Part shown: piece after piece, positions 8,602 to 19,302 of the stretch
Position numbering within the stretch: position 1 is the stretch's first letter
Layout: each line of letters opens with the position of its first letter
Assembly (NCBI RefSeq): GCF_000152625.1
Contig: NZ_CH724156.1
Location: 3,278,602-3,342,601, forward strand
Reading direction: 5' to 3'
Source of the DNA: Roseovarius nubinhibens ISM
GTDB lineage: Bacteria > Pseudomonadota > Alphaproteobacteria > Rhodobacterales > Rhodobacteraceae
Length of the DNA: 64,000 bases
Position numbers and translations under genes: made by a program
The notes under the pieces: generated by a model
Databases searched by the model: none
What the model saw: the letters and a program-made list of their open reading frames with translations, nothing else
What the model was told of the DNA's origin: nothing

Positions 8602-8733
8602 TTAGACCGGGTTGCCGTATTTGTCATAGACGGGCTCGGGCTCGACATAAACGGGCTCGGGCTCCGACTGCTGCGAGCAAGCAGCAGCAAACAGGCTCAG
8701 TGCGATAACCGCCGGGATTTTGAAGAGTTTCAT
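8602..8733 (-). CDS. 43-residue lipoprotein with PEPVY repeats
   Basis: A very short gene, bounded downstream by a clear terminator. The protein starts MKLFKIPAVIALSLFAAACS: a positively charged n-region, a hydrophobic stretch and a lipobox LFAAAC with the modified Cys at residue 19. The mature part is only 25 residues, has two copies of (E)PEPVY and ends DKYGNPV. It is probably lipidated and held in the inner or outer membrane, with too little chain to form a domain. Small acidic Pro-rich lipoproteins of this kind occur in Rhodobacteraceae; none has a role I can name. The ATG at 8733 is preceded by GGAGCC. It stands alone between tRNA-Arg and sufS. Confidence 0.75.
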   Translation of the reverse strand: MKLFKIPAVIALSLFAAACSQQSEPEPVYVEPEPVYDKYGNPV

Positions 8734-8855
8734 ACTTTTGGCTCCAAGTTTAGCAACAGTTAGACCTTAACAAGGCCTTAGTGGGTTTGTCGATGCCATC
8801 TGAGCGGAATCTCTCAAATGGTTTCAACTTTGTTGCGGTTGTCCGCCGACCGGGC

Positions 8856-10076
8856 TCAGGAAAGCAGATCGTTCGCCAATTCCAAGGCCTCGACCAGTGC
8901 GTCAACCTCACCTTTTGTATTGTAGAGCCCAAAGGACGCGCGGCAAGTGGCTGTCACGCCAAGATGCTGCATAAGCGGCCCGGCACAGTGATGACCTGCC
9001 CGCACAGCCACGCCCTTTTTGTCTAAAATTGTAGAAATATCATGGGGATGCGCGGCACCGCCCAGGGTGAAGCTAAAGATCGCGGCCTTGTCTTTCGTGG
9101 TGCCTTGCTGGCTCAACCAGTTCAATCCAGAGAGCTTTTCAACCGCGTAATCGCGCAGCATGTCCTCATGGGCGGCGACATTCTCCATCCCCAGCCCCAT
9201 GAGATACTCTAGAGCAACACCAAGCCCGATTGTTTGCACGATCCCGGGGGTTCCGGCCTCAAATTTCATCGGCGGATCGGCATAGGACACCGAATCTCGG
9301 GTCACTTCCCGAATCATGTCACCCCCGCCAAGGAATGGCCGCATCTCTGCCAGACGGTCCCGCGACACCACGATCGCCCCCGATCCCGACGGCCCATAGA
9401 GCTTGTGCCCGGTAATGACATAGAAATCCGCGCCGAGGTCGTCGACATCGACGGGCGCATGCACCGCGCCCTGGCTACCATCTACGAGCACCGCAACACC
9501 GCGCGCATGGGCCGCCTCGATGATCGGTTTCACATCGACCCGCGTGCCGAGCACATTCGACAGATGGCTGATCGCCACCAGCTTGGTATGCGGCCCGATC
9601 GCGTCGATCACCTTCTGCGCCTCGAGCGCCCCGTCGGGTTCCGTCTCGACCCATTTGAGAACCACCCCCTGCCTCTCCCGCAGGAAATGCCAGGGCACGA
9701 TATTGGCGTGATGTTCCATCACCGACAGCACGATCTCATCGCCCGCCTGCATCCTCGGCATGGCCCAGCCATAGGCGACCATATTGATCCCCTCGGTGGT
9801 GCCAGAATTGAGAATCACCCGCTCTTCGTCCCGCACCCCGAGAAACCGCGCCACGATGCCGCGCACCGCCTCGTATTTCTCGGTGGCGATATTGCTGAGC
9901 GTGTGCAGCCCGCGATGCACATTGGCATATTCCTCGGAATAGGCCCGCGTCACCGCGTCGATCATCACCTGCGGCTTTTGCGCCGAGGCCCCGTTGTCGA
10001 GATAGACCAGAGGCTTGCCGTTCACTTCCCGCGACAGGATCGGAAAATCCCGCCGCACCGTTTCGACATCATACAT
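8856..10076 (-). CDS. sufS: Cysteine desulfurase SufS
   Basis: A 406-residue PLP enzyme that takes sulfur from L-cysteine as a persulfide and gives it to the SufBCD scaffold. Seen: VYLDNGASAQKPQVMIDAV near the start, VMEHHANIVPW, the PLP-lysine motif TGHKLYGPSGSG and the catalytic-Cys loop RAGHHCAGPLM near the C-terminus, all typical of group II (SufS-type) desulfurases. Its ATG overlaps the stop of the upstream YIP1 gene (TAATG). It is the last gene of the suf operon; no sufE, sufT or A-type carrier follows. The operon holds a second desulfurase (18191-19234). Confidence 0.95.
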   Translation of the reverse strand: MYDVETVRRDFPILSREVNGKPLVYLDNGASAQKPQVMIDAVTRAYSEEYANVHRGLHTLSNIATEKYEAVRGIVARFLGVRDEERVILNSGTTEGINMVAYGWAMPRMQAGDEIVLSVMEHHANIVPWHFLRERQGVVLKWVETEPDGALEAQKVIDAIGPHTKLVAISHLSNVLGTRVDVKPIIEAAHARGVAVLVDGSQGAVHAPVDVDDLGADFYVITGHKLYGPSGSGAIVVSRDRLAEMRPFLGGGDMIREVTRDSVSYADPPMKFEAGTPGIVQTIGLGVALEYLMGLGMENVAAHEDMLRDYAVEKLSGLNWLSQQGTTKDKAAIFSFTLGGAAHPHDISTILDKKGVAVRAGHHCAGPLMQHLGVTATCRASFGLYNTKGEVDALVEALELANDLLS

Positions 10077-10681
10077 TAGAGCCCTCCCGCAGAGGCCGAG
10101 ACACCGAGCAACCCGGCAATCAACGCCGAGCCCAGCGCCAGCGCCAGGATCGAAGCGATGAAAACGCCAAGGGATTTCAGCATGTTTTCGAATTTATGGG
10201 CGGCATCGATCATCGCCACCGTGATGAACAGCGCCCAAGCGATATAGGCGAGAATCGCGAACGCCCCGAGCGGCGGCAAGAGCACCACGAGCACCCCGAC
10301 CCCGAGGCCAAGCACCAGCGCGATGAGCTGCAGCCAGATCGTCACGGCGAGCATATCCTCGACCCGCGCCGCCCCGCCAAAGAGCCGCCCGATCCAGGTC
10401 AGAACCACGACCGAAATCACCGCCTGCCCCCATTGCATGAGCGCAAACATGAGCGGCGTGCGATAGGCCGGATTCATCTGAACCATATCGCCCATATCGC
10501 CCTCGGGGATCGGCACCAGCTGAAACATCCCCGACACCAGAAGCGACATCAGCACCGCCAGAAAGGCCAGCGCCATCCACAGGAACTGCGCCGGCAGATC
10601 AAGCCCGATGATATAGCGCCCGGCCGCCCGGGGCTCTGTCAGGGTTTGCTTAAACAATGCGATGATAACCTCACGGTTCAT
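10076..10681 (-). CDS. YIP1 family membrane protein (second of two)
   Basis: A 201-residue inner-membrane protein with about five hydrophobic helices, including FLWMALAFLAVLMSLLVSGM and LIALVLGLGVGVLVVLLPPL. The pattern fits the YIP1 family (PF04893). It is coupled on both sides: ATGA overlap with the preceding YIP1 gene and TAATG overlap with sufS. Its place inside the suf operon suggests a link to Fe-S cluster work at the membrane, but no mechanism is known to me. Confidence 0.75.
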   Translation of the reverse strand: MNREVIIALFKQTLTEPRAAGRYIIGLDLPAQFLWMALAFLAVLMSLLVSGMFQLVPIPEGDMGDMVQMNPAYRTPLMFALMQWGQAVISVVVLTWIGRLFGGAARVEDMLAVTIWLQLIALVLGLGVGVLVVLLPPLGAFAILAYIAWALFITVAMIDAAHKFENMLKSLGVFIASILALALGSALIAGLLGVSASAGGL

Positions 10682-11166
10682 TCACCCATCCCCCATTCAG
10701 CGACGCGCAACCCCGCGATCCAGAACCACAAAAACACAATGCACCACAAGAGACCCACGAGGGTAAGCCCGGCCCCCGGCCCGGCAAACCCCGCCATCAA
10801 CCCCCATAGCAGGATGAGCGGGCTCGCCGCCAGAAGCGCCCAGAAAAGGGCGATCCGCGCACCATAGCCCGTCCCGCGCCCGCCCGCCAAACGGCTGAGC
10901 AGATGGCTGACAAAGGCCAGCGCGTAAAAGATCAACGGCGCCATGAACACCCAGCCCAAGAGCGCCCCACCCAACAGCGGGTTGAGTTCTTCACCGCTGA
11001 GATGCGCTTCGCGCGACAGGCGCGGCAGCTGCCCGATAAAGGTGATGACACAGGCCGCCATCAAGATGGCAAGCGCCCTGCCCTCACTCTCCGGCCCAGA
11101 CAAAAGGCGCCGGACCACACGGCCCGGCCCCTTATAGGTCGCCACGATCTGCTGGCTAACAGACAT
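10678..11166 (-). CDS. YIP1 family membrane protein (first of two)
   Basis: A 162-residue polytopic membrane protein with four to five helices (for example LAILMAACVITFIGQLPRL and IALFWALLAASPLILLWGL), a weak member of the YIP1-like group. The start at 11166 (MSVSQQIV) shares one base with the sufD stop; a longer frame to 11190 would run into sufD. It overlaps the next YIP1 gene by four bases. The two look like diverged duplicates and may form one complex (inference). Confidence 0.7.
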   Translation of the reverse strand: MSVSQQIVATYKGPGRVVRRLLSGPESEGRALAILMAACVITFIGQLPRLSREAHLSGEELNPLLGGALLGWVFMAPLIFYALAFVSHLLSRLAGGRGTGYGARIALFWALLAASPLILLWGLMAGFAGPGAGLTLVGLLWCIVFLWFWIAGLRVAEWGMGE

Positions 11167-12470
11167 CAGCCGCGCCGCCGCTCCAGCCAACCGCTCAGCA
11201 GGCCAACGACCTCTTCGCGCAGACCTTCGTCCTCGATCTCATCCACCGCCTCGGCCAGGAACGCCTGCGTCAGAAGATCGGTCGCGATCTCTTTCGGCAG
11301 CCCCCGCGCCCGCAGGTAATAGAGCGCATCCTCGTCAATCGCCCCGGAGGTCGAGCCATGCGAACAGACCACGTCATCGGCATAGATCTCGAGCTCGGGC
11401 TTGGCGAGAAACTGGCTGTCCTCGTCGAGCAAAAGCGACTGACTGATCTGATAGCCATCGGTCTTCTGCGCGCCGGGTTTCACCAGGATCTTGCCCTGGA
11501 ACACGCCCGTCGCGCCATTGCGCAGCACCTTCTTGAACACCTGACGGCTTTCGCAGTTCTCGGCGTCATGGGTGATGAAAACCGTGTCGTCATGATGGAA
11601 ATCGCCATCGCCCATCGCGGCCCCCGCGACATGGGCCACCGCGTCATCGCCGGTCAGCTCGAGCACCGCCTCGTTGCGGGTGAGCACGCCATTGGCGGTC
11701 ATGGTGAACGATTTGAACGTGCTCTCGGTGCCGAGCCGCGCGAACACATGGGTGTTGCTGCGCCGCTCATGGTCCCGGCCCTGCACGCGCACATGGTGGA
11801 ACCCGGCCTTGTCGGCCACATCCACTTCCATCACCGAATTGAACCGCGCGGCCCCGGGGCCGGTTTCCAACAGGGTGACATCCGCGCCCGCGTCGAGCTT
11901 GACCAGATGGTGCAACATCGCGTCCGAGCTGTCCGACTGATGCTCATAGACGATATGCACGGGCTTGCTCACCCGGCCGGTGACATGGATCACCACGCCA
12001 TCGCTGGCAAACCCGGTGTTGAGCGCCGCGAGCGGCCGGTCGACCGGCCATTGCCCACGCTCTTCAAGCACGCCATAGAGGTCTTTGGCCCAGTGAATAT
12101 CGGTGCCGTTCAGCTCTGCCAGACGCTCGATCCGCAGCCCGTCAAGCGCCAGTTCATCGCTCGCCTCGGCGTCAAAGACACCATCGACAAACACGATCTT
12201 GAGCGCATCAACATTGGCAAAGACCGACTGATCGCCGCCGGCAAAAACCGCGGCCTTAGGCGCCTCGGCCTGGACCAGCGTCTCGGGCCGGGTGAATTTC
12301 CAATATTCGTCACGACGATCCGGCAGACCACGATCGCGCACCCGCGCCACCGCGGCCTCGCGGATGTCACGCAGCCACGCAGGCCCGTCGGGCAGCGCCT
12401 GCGCGTTCAGCCGCGCCTCGGTCGCCGCGCTCTTTTGCGGGGTCGGGGCATGTTTGCGAACCGGCAGCAT
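11166..12470 (-). CDS. sufD: Fe-S cluster assembly scaffold subunit SufD
   Basis: A 434-residue member of the SufB/SufD family, partner of SufB and SufC in the scaffold that builds Fe-S clusters. The C-terminal beta-helix core is recognisable (DDTVFITHDAENCESRQVFK, then QISQSLLLDEDSQFLAKPELEI and VVCSHGSTSGAIDEDALYYL), the last being the conserved C-S-H-G segment. The N-terminus is helical. The ATG overlaps the sufC stop (TAATG), which implies coupled synthesis of the two subunits. Confidence 0.93.
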   Translation of the reverse strand: MLPVRKHAPTPQKSAATEARLNAQALPDGPAWLRDIREAAVARVRDRGLPDRRDEYWKFTRPETLVQAEAPKAAVFAGGDQSVFANVDALKIVFVDGVFDAEASDELALDGLRIERLAELNGTDIHWAKDLYGVLEERGQWPVDRPLAALNTGFASDGVVIHVTGRVSKPVHIVYEHQSDSSDAMLHHLVKLDAGADVTLLETGPGAARFNSVMEVDVADKAGFHHVRVQGRDHERRSNTHVFARLGTESTFKSFTMTANGVLTRNEAVLELTGDDAVAHVAGAAMGDGDFHHDDTVFITHDAENCESRQVFKKVLRNGATGVFQGKILVKPGAQKTDGYQISQSLLLDEDSQFLAKPELEIYADDVVCSHGSTSGAIDEDALYYLRARGLPKEIATDLLTQAFLAEAVDEIEDEGLREEVVGLLSGWLERRRG

Positions 12471-13225
12471 TAGGCCACCTCCTCGAGGATACCTGCATAG
12501 CCGTTGTTCTCGACCTCAAGCGCCAGCTCGGGCCCGCCGGTCTTCACGATGCGGCCATCGGCCATGATATGCACCACGTCCGGTTTGATATGGTCGAGCA
12601 GACGCTGATAGTGGGTGATCACAAGGAACCCACGCCCCTCGTCGCGCAGCGCGTTCACACCCTCGGCCACCAACTTCATCGCATCCACATCGAGACCGGA
12701 ATCCGTCTCGTCGAGAATGCACATCTTCGGCTCGAGCATCGCCATCTGCAGGATCTCGTTGCGCTTTTTCTCACCACCGGAGAAGCCGACGTTGACCGGA
12801 CGCTTGAGCATATCGGCGTCGATCTTGAGCGATTTCGCCTTCTCGCGCACCACCTTGAGGAAATCGGCGGCACTCATTTCTTCCTCGCCACGCGCCTTGC
12901 GCTGGGCGTTTACCGCGGTGCGCAGGAAGGTCATGTTGCCGACGCCCGGGATCTCGACCGGGTATTGGAAGGCCAGAAACAGCCCCGCCGCCGCGCGCTC
13001 TTCCGGCTCCAGCTCGAGCAGGTCTTCGCCATCGAGCGTCGCGCTGCCTTGCGTCACCTCATAGCCGTCACGCCCCGAGAGCACATAGCTCAGCGTCGAC
13101 TTGCCCGATCCGTTCGGGCCCATGATCGCATGCACCTTGCCCGCCTCGACGGTCAGGTCGACGCCCTTCAGGATGCTCTTGTCTTCTTCTTCAAGATCTA
13201 CGTGCAGGTTCTTGATTTCCAACAT
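12470..13225 (-). CDS. sufC: Fe-S cluster assembly ATPase SufC
   Basis: A 251-residue ABC-type ATPase that works with SufB and SufD as a soluble complex and not as a transporter. Seen: Walker A GPNGSGKST, a Q-loop (FLAFQYPVEIPG), the SufC-type signature FSGGEKKRNEI and Walker B ILDETDSGLD, followed by the H-loop VITHYQRLL. The start is set at 13225 (MLEIKNLHVDLEEEDKSIL), the usual SufC N-terminus; five further codons to 13240 are possible. It follows the methyltransferase-like gene after 31 bp. Confidence 0.95.
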   Translation of the reverse strand: MLEIKNLHVDLEEEDKSILKGVDLTVEAGKVHAIMGPNGSGKSTLSYVLSGRDGYEVTQGSATLDGEDLLELEPEERAAAGLFLAFQYPVEIPGVGNMTFLRTAVNAQRKARGEEEMSAADFLKVVREKAKSLKIDADMLKRPVNVGFSGGEKKRNEILQMAMLEPKMCILDETDSGLDVDAMKLVAEGVNALRDEGRGFLVITHYQRLLDHIKPDVVHIMADGRIVKTGGPELALEVENNGYAGILEEVA

Positions 13226-13256
13226 GTCTTTCGTCCTCATCTTGTCTCGGCCCTGC

Positions 13257-13859
13257 TTAGGGCCGGATCATCATTTCCACGATTTCCAACAGATCGGTGG
13301 CGTCGAGCGTGCTCGGTACCACGGTGAATTCAGCCATGCGGCCATGCAGCTCGGGCGCGCCAAGATAGCGTTCGACCAGGTGATACTGGCCACGGTTGGC
13401 ATAATCATCAAAGAGCAGCGTCACGGGCTTTTGCGTGCGCAGCGCCGTCGCCATCGCACATCCCGTCCGAAACCGCCCATCCACCAGCACCACATCGGGC
13501 TGGCAAAACTCATCCAGATCCCAGACCGCCAGCGGATAGCGCGCATAGCGCATATAGCCGCTGCGGTTCTTGGGATAGCCCCATTCCTTCGTCTCACCCA
13601 GATCGGCCCAGATCACGTCGACCTCGCTGCCCTGGGCGGGCGGGTTCTGCGCGAACCACTCCCGCATCATGGCCGCCCATTCCGGATCACTTTCGACCGA
13701 GAACACCTTGGTATTCGGCAATTCTCCCGCCATCACGGTCGATCCGCCGCTGCCATATTCGAGCACCACAGACGCGCCCTCATAGGCCGCGCGCAGCCGC
13801 GCTGCCTCGCACTCGGGCAGGGTCAATTCGGGACGTGTCACCGGGGCCATCACACTCAT
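13257..13859 (-). CDS. Class I methyltransferase-like protein
   Basis: A 200-residue protein with a Rossmann-like core: VVLEYGSGGSTVMAG (about 31-45) matches SAM motif I (E-x-G-x-G), VFSVESDPEW fits motif II with an acidic residue, and PDVVLVDGRFRTGCAMA fits motif IV. The DGRFR segment is typical of a small uncharacterised family often placed next to glycan genes. The substrate is unknown. It overlaps the FkbM gene upstream by four bases and is the last member of the cassette lying between sufB and sufC. Confidence 0.65.
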   Translation of the reverse strand: MSVMAPVTRPELTLPECEAARLRAAYEGASVVLEYGSGGSTVMAGELPNTKVFSVESDPEWAAMMREWFAQNPPAQGSEVDVIWADLGETKEWGYPKNRSGYMRYARYPLAVWDLDEFCQPDVVLVDGRFRTGCAMATALRTQKPVTLLFDDYANRGQYHLVERYLGAPELHGRMAEFTVVPSTLDATDLLEIVEMMIRP

Positions 13860-14668
13860 CCGCGCGCCTCCGGGACCAGCAGATGATTGCAGTTCTTGGC
13901 GCTATGGCGCAGCGACCGGACAATCCGATAGCCTTGGTCTTGACGCCAGGCCTCGAACCCGTCGGCGTTCTCCTCATCGACCTCGACAAGGATCACCGGA
14001 CGGCTCCGCGAAATCGTCTCTTCGAGACCGGAAAGCACTTTCATTTCCATGCCTTCCACGTCGATCTTAATCAGGTCCGGCGTCTCGTCGGCAAAGATCG
14101 CGTCGCCCGGATGGACCTCGATCCCGCCTTTGCCCGCCCGCAGCTTGGTCGCGCCGAGATTGCGGTCGTGACGCTTCATGCCAAAACCACCCTCAGACCG
14201 GTCCGACAGCCCGATGCCGAGCGCGCCCATATCGATCACATGCCCCAGCTTGTTGAGCACGACATTGGCCACCAGAGGCGCCAGCGCCAGCGGATTGGGC
14301 TCGACCACCACCACCCGCCGCGCCTGCATCCGCGTCGCGAAATAGACGGCGTGGTTTCCGATATTCGCCCCGATATCAATCACTTCCGCGCCAGACTTGA
14401 CGTGCTCTGCGAGCAGCCCCAGCTCTTCCTCTTCAAAGAACCGCCCGGCCCGCAACGCCTTCTGGATCGGATCGCGCGCCATGTTGAGCGCAAACTGAAG
14501 CCCCGCATCCGGCCAATAAACCATCTCGAACGGCGGAAAGCGCAGCGCCCGCCCAGCCCCCAGATCCGACAGGGCCGCGCCCAGATCGAAATAGGACGCA
14601 TCCGTCGCCTCGGGCGCGGGCATCGTCACAATGGGACGAGCTGCGGGACTATCTGCGCTGACCGTCAT
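13856..14668 (-). CDS. FkbM family methyltransferase (second of two)
   Basis: A 270-residue SAM-dependent methyltransferase. Motif I EVIDIGANIGNHAVYFA, VVVVEPNPLAL and the diagnostic FkbM segment DLIKIDVEGMEMKVLSGL are all present. FkbM enzymes O-methylate polyketides and, in many Gram-negative bacteria, sugars of surface polysaccharides. It resembles the other FkbM protein in this cassette (15548-16300) in every motif, so the two are paralogues. It lies 7 bp after the glycosyltransferase-like gene and overlaps the next gene. Its substrate is probably a glycan (inference from context). Confidence 0.85.
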   Translation of the reverse strand: MTVSADSPAARPIVTMPAPEATDASYFDLGAALSDLGAGRALRFPPFEMVYWPDAGLQFALNMARDPIQKALRAGRFFEEEELGLLAEHVKSGAEVIDIGANIGNHAVYFATRMQARRVVVVEPNPLALAPLVANVVLNKLGHVIDMGALGIGLSDRSEGGFGMKRHDRNLGATKLRAGKGGIEVHPGDAIFADETPDLIKIDVEGMEMKVLSGLEETISRSRPVILVEVDEENADGFEAWRQDQGYRIVRSLRHSAKNCNHLLVPEARG

Positions 14669-14675
14669 CCGTGCC

Positions 14676-15551
14676 TCAGCCCCGCGCCTTCTTCAACGCC
14701 GCAAGCACATTATCATGGGCCATCTGCGCCATGGCCTCGATCTCCTCATCGCTGAGCTTCTTGAGAGACGGCACCATATGTTTCAGAAACGCGGTCTTAT
14801 TGCTGAGCCGATGCGCCACCGACGTCATCCAGAACTCCTTGGTCTTGACCGGGTGGAACACCTTGTCGCGCAGGCTCTCGTCATCCCGCACCAGATCGAT
14901 GAGCAGGTCCGGATCGGATTCCACATAGGCCCCGTCGAACCAGCTCGGCGCGCCCTCGACCAGATCCCCGATGCTCAGCTCGGGATCGGCCTGCACCGTC
15001 GAAAAGGTAAAGAACTCGTCATTGGCGAATTTCCGGACCAGCTTTGGCACCTTGGCCGACGCCTGCCGCTGCGGCAGCAACCGATCCAGGGCCCGCCCCG
15101 AAAACCGCGTCAGCGCAAAGATCGCCCGATAGGGCTCGAGATGCTGCAATGTGCTCAGGAACGGATGCGCCTTATTCTCGAACGGCCCAGGCGACACGCC
15201 AAGAAGATCGCGGTCATCCCCCTCGAAGGCCGCAAAGAAACTGCTCGGGTCGCCGGTGAACATCACATCCGGTTCCACAAGCCAGTAAAACTCATACTCA
15301 GGCCGCGCCGCGCGCAGCGCATAGTAGAAATAATCGCCACAACGCCAGCCCCAGTCATGCGGCAGGCCAAGCCCCATCGCCTCGCAGACCTGATCGTTCA
15401 GATCGATCACCGGCACCGGCGGCACGACCCCTTCGGGCCGGTTGTGGAACACCACGACCACATCCTCGCCCTTGGCCTGCTGCAGATTGGCGACAAGCCG
15501 TTCCTCTTCCGAGGTCCAGCGGTTGGTACGGATTGCGACGACCGAGCTCAT
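14676..15551 (-). CDS. Glycosyltransferase-like protein
   Basis: A 291-residue soluble protein of uncertain family. The N-terminal half alternates beta-like and helical stretches as in a GT-A fold (DVVVVFHNRPEG, then PVIDLNDQVCEAMGL), and EYEFYWLVEPDVMFTGD looks like the acidic nucleotide-sugar/metal site region. The C-terminal half is helical and charged. A longer frame to 15635 exists, but MSSVVAIRTNRWTSEEERL at 15551 is the natural start: it overlaps the upstream FkbM stop by four bases. Its place between two FkbM methyltransferases supports a role in glycan synthesis; the enzyme activity is inferred. Confidence 0.55.
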   Translation of the reverse strand: MSSVVAIRTNRWTSEEERLVANLQQAKGEDVVVVFHNRPEGVVPPVPVIDLNDQVCEAMGLGLPHDWGWRCGDYFYYALRAARPEYEFYWLVEPDVMFTGDPSSFFAAFEGDDRDLLGVSPGPFENKAHPFLSTLQHLEPYRAIFALTRFSGRALDRLLPQRQASAKVPKLVRKFANDEFFTFSTVQADPELSIGDLVEGAPSWFDGAYVESDPDLLIDLVRDDESLRDKVFHPVKTKEFWMTSVAHRLSNKTAFLKHMVPSLKKLSDEEIEAMAQMAHDNVLAALKKARG

Positions 15552-16300
15552 GACGTTTTCTCGATCATGAAATTGGTGTTCGACGGATAGCGCTGAAACG
15601 TCTCCAGAACGCGATAGCCCTTGGCCGCGACCCATTCGTCAAAGGCGCCGTAATTGCCCTTGTCGACCTCGATGAAAATCCGCGTCGGATAGGCCGCGAG
15701 ATAGCCGGCGAGCCCCGCCAGAACCTTCATCTCCATGCCTTCGACATCGATCTTGATCAGGTCGAATTCCTGCGTCCCAAAGAGCTGATCGCCGGTGCGC
15801 AGCGGCACATCGCCCTCGCCCTCCTTGACCCGCGCCCCGCCGAGATTGTCCTTGCCGGTGCGGATAAAGGCCGTCTCGGCCCCGCCATCCGACAGCCCAT
15901 AGCCGAGATAGCGCCGTTCACAGACCCCTTCGAGCCCGTTGAGAAAGATATTCGACTGCAGCAAGCGGATCGCCAGCGGGTTCGGCTCGACCATCGCGAC
16001 ACGCGACGCCCGCAGGAACTTGGCCACATAGACGGAATGATTGCCCACATTCGCGCCGATATCGAGAAACCGACCGCCCAGAGGGAAATACCGCGCGATG
16101 ATCGCCAGCTCTTCGAGCTCATAGAACCGCCCGGAGAGATGTTCGGATTGGATGACGTCACGCGGATTTTCGACGGTGAAATACACCGCTTCGCCCAAAT
16201 GCGAGGCCCGCACGATCTGCGCCTGAGGCGCCACATAGGCCCCCGTCTCGCGCAGCCGCTCATCGGCCTCCACAACCAATTGATGTCGTTCCAAACTCAT
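15548..16300 (-). CDS. FkbM family methyltransferase (first of two)
   Basis: A 250-residue SAM-dependent methyltransferase with motif I RFLDIGANVGNHSVYVA, VAMVEPNPLAIRL and DLIKIDVEGMEMKVLAGL. It shares the full motif set with the second FkbM protein of the cassette. The gene is tightly packed: four-base overlaps with the small membrane protein gene upstream and the glycosyltransferase-like gene downstream. Confidence 0.85.
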   Translation of the reverse strand: MSLERHQLVVEADERLRETGAYVAPQAQIVRASHLGEAVYFTVENPRDVIQSEHLSGRFYELEELAIIARYFPLGGRFLDIGANVGNHSVYVAKFLRASRVAMVEPNPLAIRLLQSNIFLNGLEGVCERRYLGYGLSDGGAETAFIRTGKDNLGGARVKEGEGDVPLRTGDQLFGTQEFDLIKIDVEGMEMKVLAGLAGYLAAYPTRIFIEVDKGNYGAFDEWVAAKGYRVLETFQRYPSNTNFMIEKTS

Positions 16301-16644
16301 TCCGATACTCCACTACTCACCTTAGGCACATTAGATGCCTTACCGTACATCTCATCCATCTGGCGCGCGGTCTCTGCCTCGGCCAACGCGGCCTTTTCGC
16401 GGAGCCACGCCTCCCGGCGGCGCGCACGCGCCCGCTTGGCCCGCCATCTCAGGGCAGTGGCGAGCCCCGCACCCAGAACGCCCCCGGCAAACAACACCCA
16501 GGTCGGGAAATGCCACGCGTCAAACAGGAAAGCCACCAGCACCGTAAAGCCCACGGAGAACACCACGAACGCCACGACATAAGCCATGAGATCGGCGCCC
16601 TCCCGGCTTTGCGGGATCTGGTGGTTCTCCAGATTGCTCGACAC
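16297..16644 (-). CDS. Small membrane protein with C-terminal coiled coil
   Basis: A 115-residue protein with two hydrophobic segments (about 20-42, AYVVAFVVFSVGFTVLVAFL; about 50-66, VLFAGGVLGAGLATAL) followed by a long Arg/Ala/Glu-rich helix likely to form a coiled coil in the cytoplasm. It starts with GTG three bases past the sufB stop. I recognise no domain. Its position directly behind sufB, and its overlap with the FkbM gene, make it the junction between the Suf genes and the glycan-type cassette. Confidence 0.65.
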   Translation of the reverse strand: MSSNLENHQIPQSREGADLMAYVVAFVVFSVGFTVLVAFLFDAWHFPTWVLFAGGVLGAGLATALRWRAKRARARRREAWLREKAALAEAETARQMDEMYGKASNVPKVSSGVSE

Positions 16645-16647
16645 AGG

Positions 16648-18171
<1,524 letters not shown>

Positions 18172-18190
18172 TTCGTCTCTCCTCATCCTC

Positions 18191-19234
18191 TCACGCCGCA
18201 CGGGCGCGATGTCTTTCTCTCAGCTTCGCCCAGGTTTCGGCAAAGCGGTAAATCTCGTCCTCGGTGATCCCCGGTCCAAGCGACACGCGCAGGGCACAAC
18301 CCGCCTGGCTCTCGCTCAGCCCCATGCATCGCAGAACATGGCTCGCGCGCGTCTTGCCACTGGAACAGGCGCTGCCCGCCGATACGGCAAACCCCGCCAG
18401 ATCAAGCGCCATCACCTGCGTTTCGCCCTTCCAGCCATCGGTCACGAAGCAAGAGGTATTGGGCAGGCGTGGCCCCGATTTCCCGACAAAAATAGTCTCT
18501 TTAGACGATTCCACAAGCGCATTTTCTAGAATGTTTCTAAATTCCTCGACCTGCTGCCAAGCCCCGTCAGCAAGGTCACGCGCCGCCGCCTCCGCCGCTG
18601 CCCCGAACCCGGCAATCCCGATGAGGTTCTCGGTCCCCGAGCGGCGTCCCATTTCCTGCCCGCCGCCACGGATCTGCGCCGCCAGATCGGTGCCGCGCTT
18701 GATCACCAGAGCGCCGATCCCTTTCGGCCCGCCGATCTTATGCGCCGAGATGAGCGCCATCTCGCAACCCGCCCAGTTGAAGGCCAGCGGCAGCTTGCCA
18801 AAGCCCTGCGTCATGTCACACACCGCCAGCCCCTGCGGCAGCGTCTGAACAACCCCGGTCTCGGAATTGGCGAGCTGCAGCGCGCTCTGGCCCGGCTCGT
18901 TCACCGTCACCTGCCCCGCCGCATCCACCGCCAGCGTCTCGTCGATCCATTCGCGCACCGCGTCATGCTCGACCCCGGCCCCCAAAAGACCCCGCCCGGC
19001 ACAGGCCAGCGCCGCCGCCTCGGTGGCGCCCGAGGTAAAGATCACATCCGCGCCCTCGGCCCCCAAGGCCGCTGCCACCTGACCGCGCGCCCGCTCCATG
19101 AGCGACTTGGCCGCGCGCCCCTCGGCATGAACGCTTGACGGGTTACCGACAAGATCCATCGCCGCCAGCATCGCCGCCCGCGCCTCGGGCCGCAGCGGTG
19201 CCGTGGCATTATGATCGAGATAGACCCGCGTCAT
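18191..19234 (-). CDS. Cysteine desulfurase, IscS/NifS-type, short form
   Basis: A 347-residue class V aminotransferase-fold enzyme. Seen: the N-terminal [15 protein letters not shown], an HAEGRAAK region, the PLP-Lys motif [14 protein letters not shown] and the catalytic loop [18 protein letters not shown], which is the long flexible Cys loop of group I (IscS/NifS) enzymes. At 347 residues it is shorter than IscS (about 404); the segment after TSGATEA is compressed. It starts at 19234 ([14 protein letters not shown]). An AT-richer patch at 18490-18545 contains a near-perfect Irr-type palindrome (reported separately). It is the first enzyme gene of the suf operon; the operon also carries sufS. 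Confidence 0.85.
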   Translation of the reverse strand: MTRVYLDHNATAPLRPEARAAMLAAMDLVGNPSSVHAEGRAAKSLMERARGQVAAALGAEGADVIFTSGATEAAALACAGRGLLGAGVEHDAVREWIDETLAVDAAGQVTVNEPGQSALQLANSETGVVQTLPQGLAVCDMTQGFGKLPLAFNWAGCEMALISAHKIGGPKGIGALVIKRGTDLAAQIRGGGQEMGRRSGTENLIGIAGFGAAAEAAARDLADGAWQQVEEFRNILENALVESSKETIFVGKSGPRLPNTSCFVTDGWKGETQVMALDLAGFAVSAGSACSSGKTRASHVLRCMGLSESQAGCALRVSLGPGITEDEIYRFAETWAKLRERHRARAA

Positions 19235-19302
19235 CGCCGCACCGTCTCCTGACACACCCGCCCCGCCTTCTTCTGGCCCAAAATATCCCGGGGGGTCCCG
19301 GG

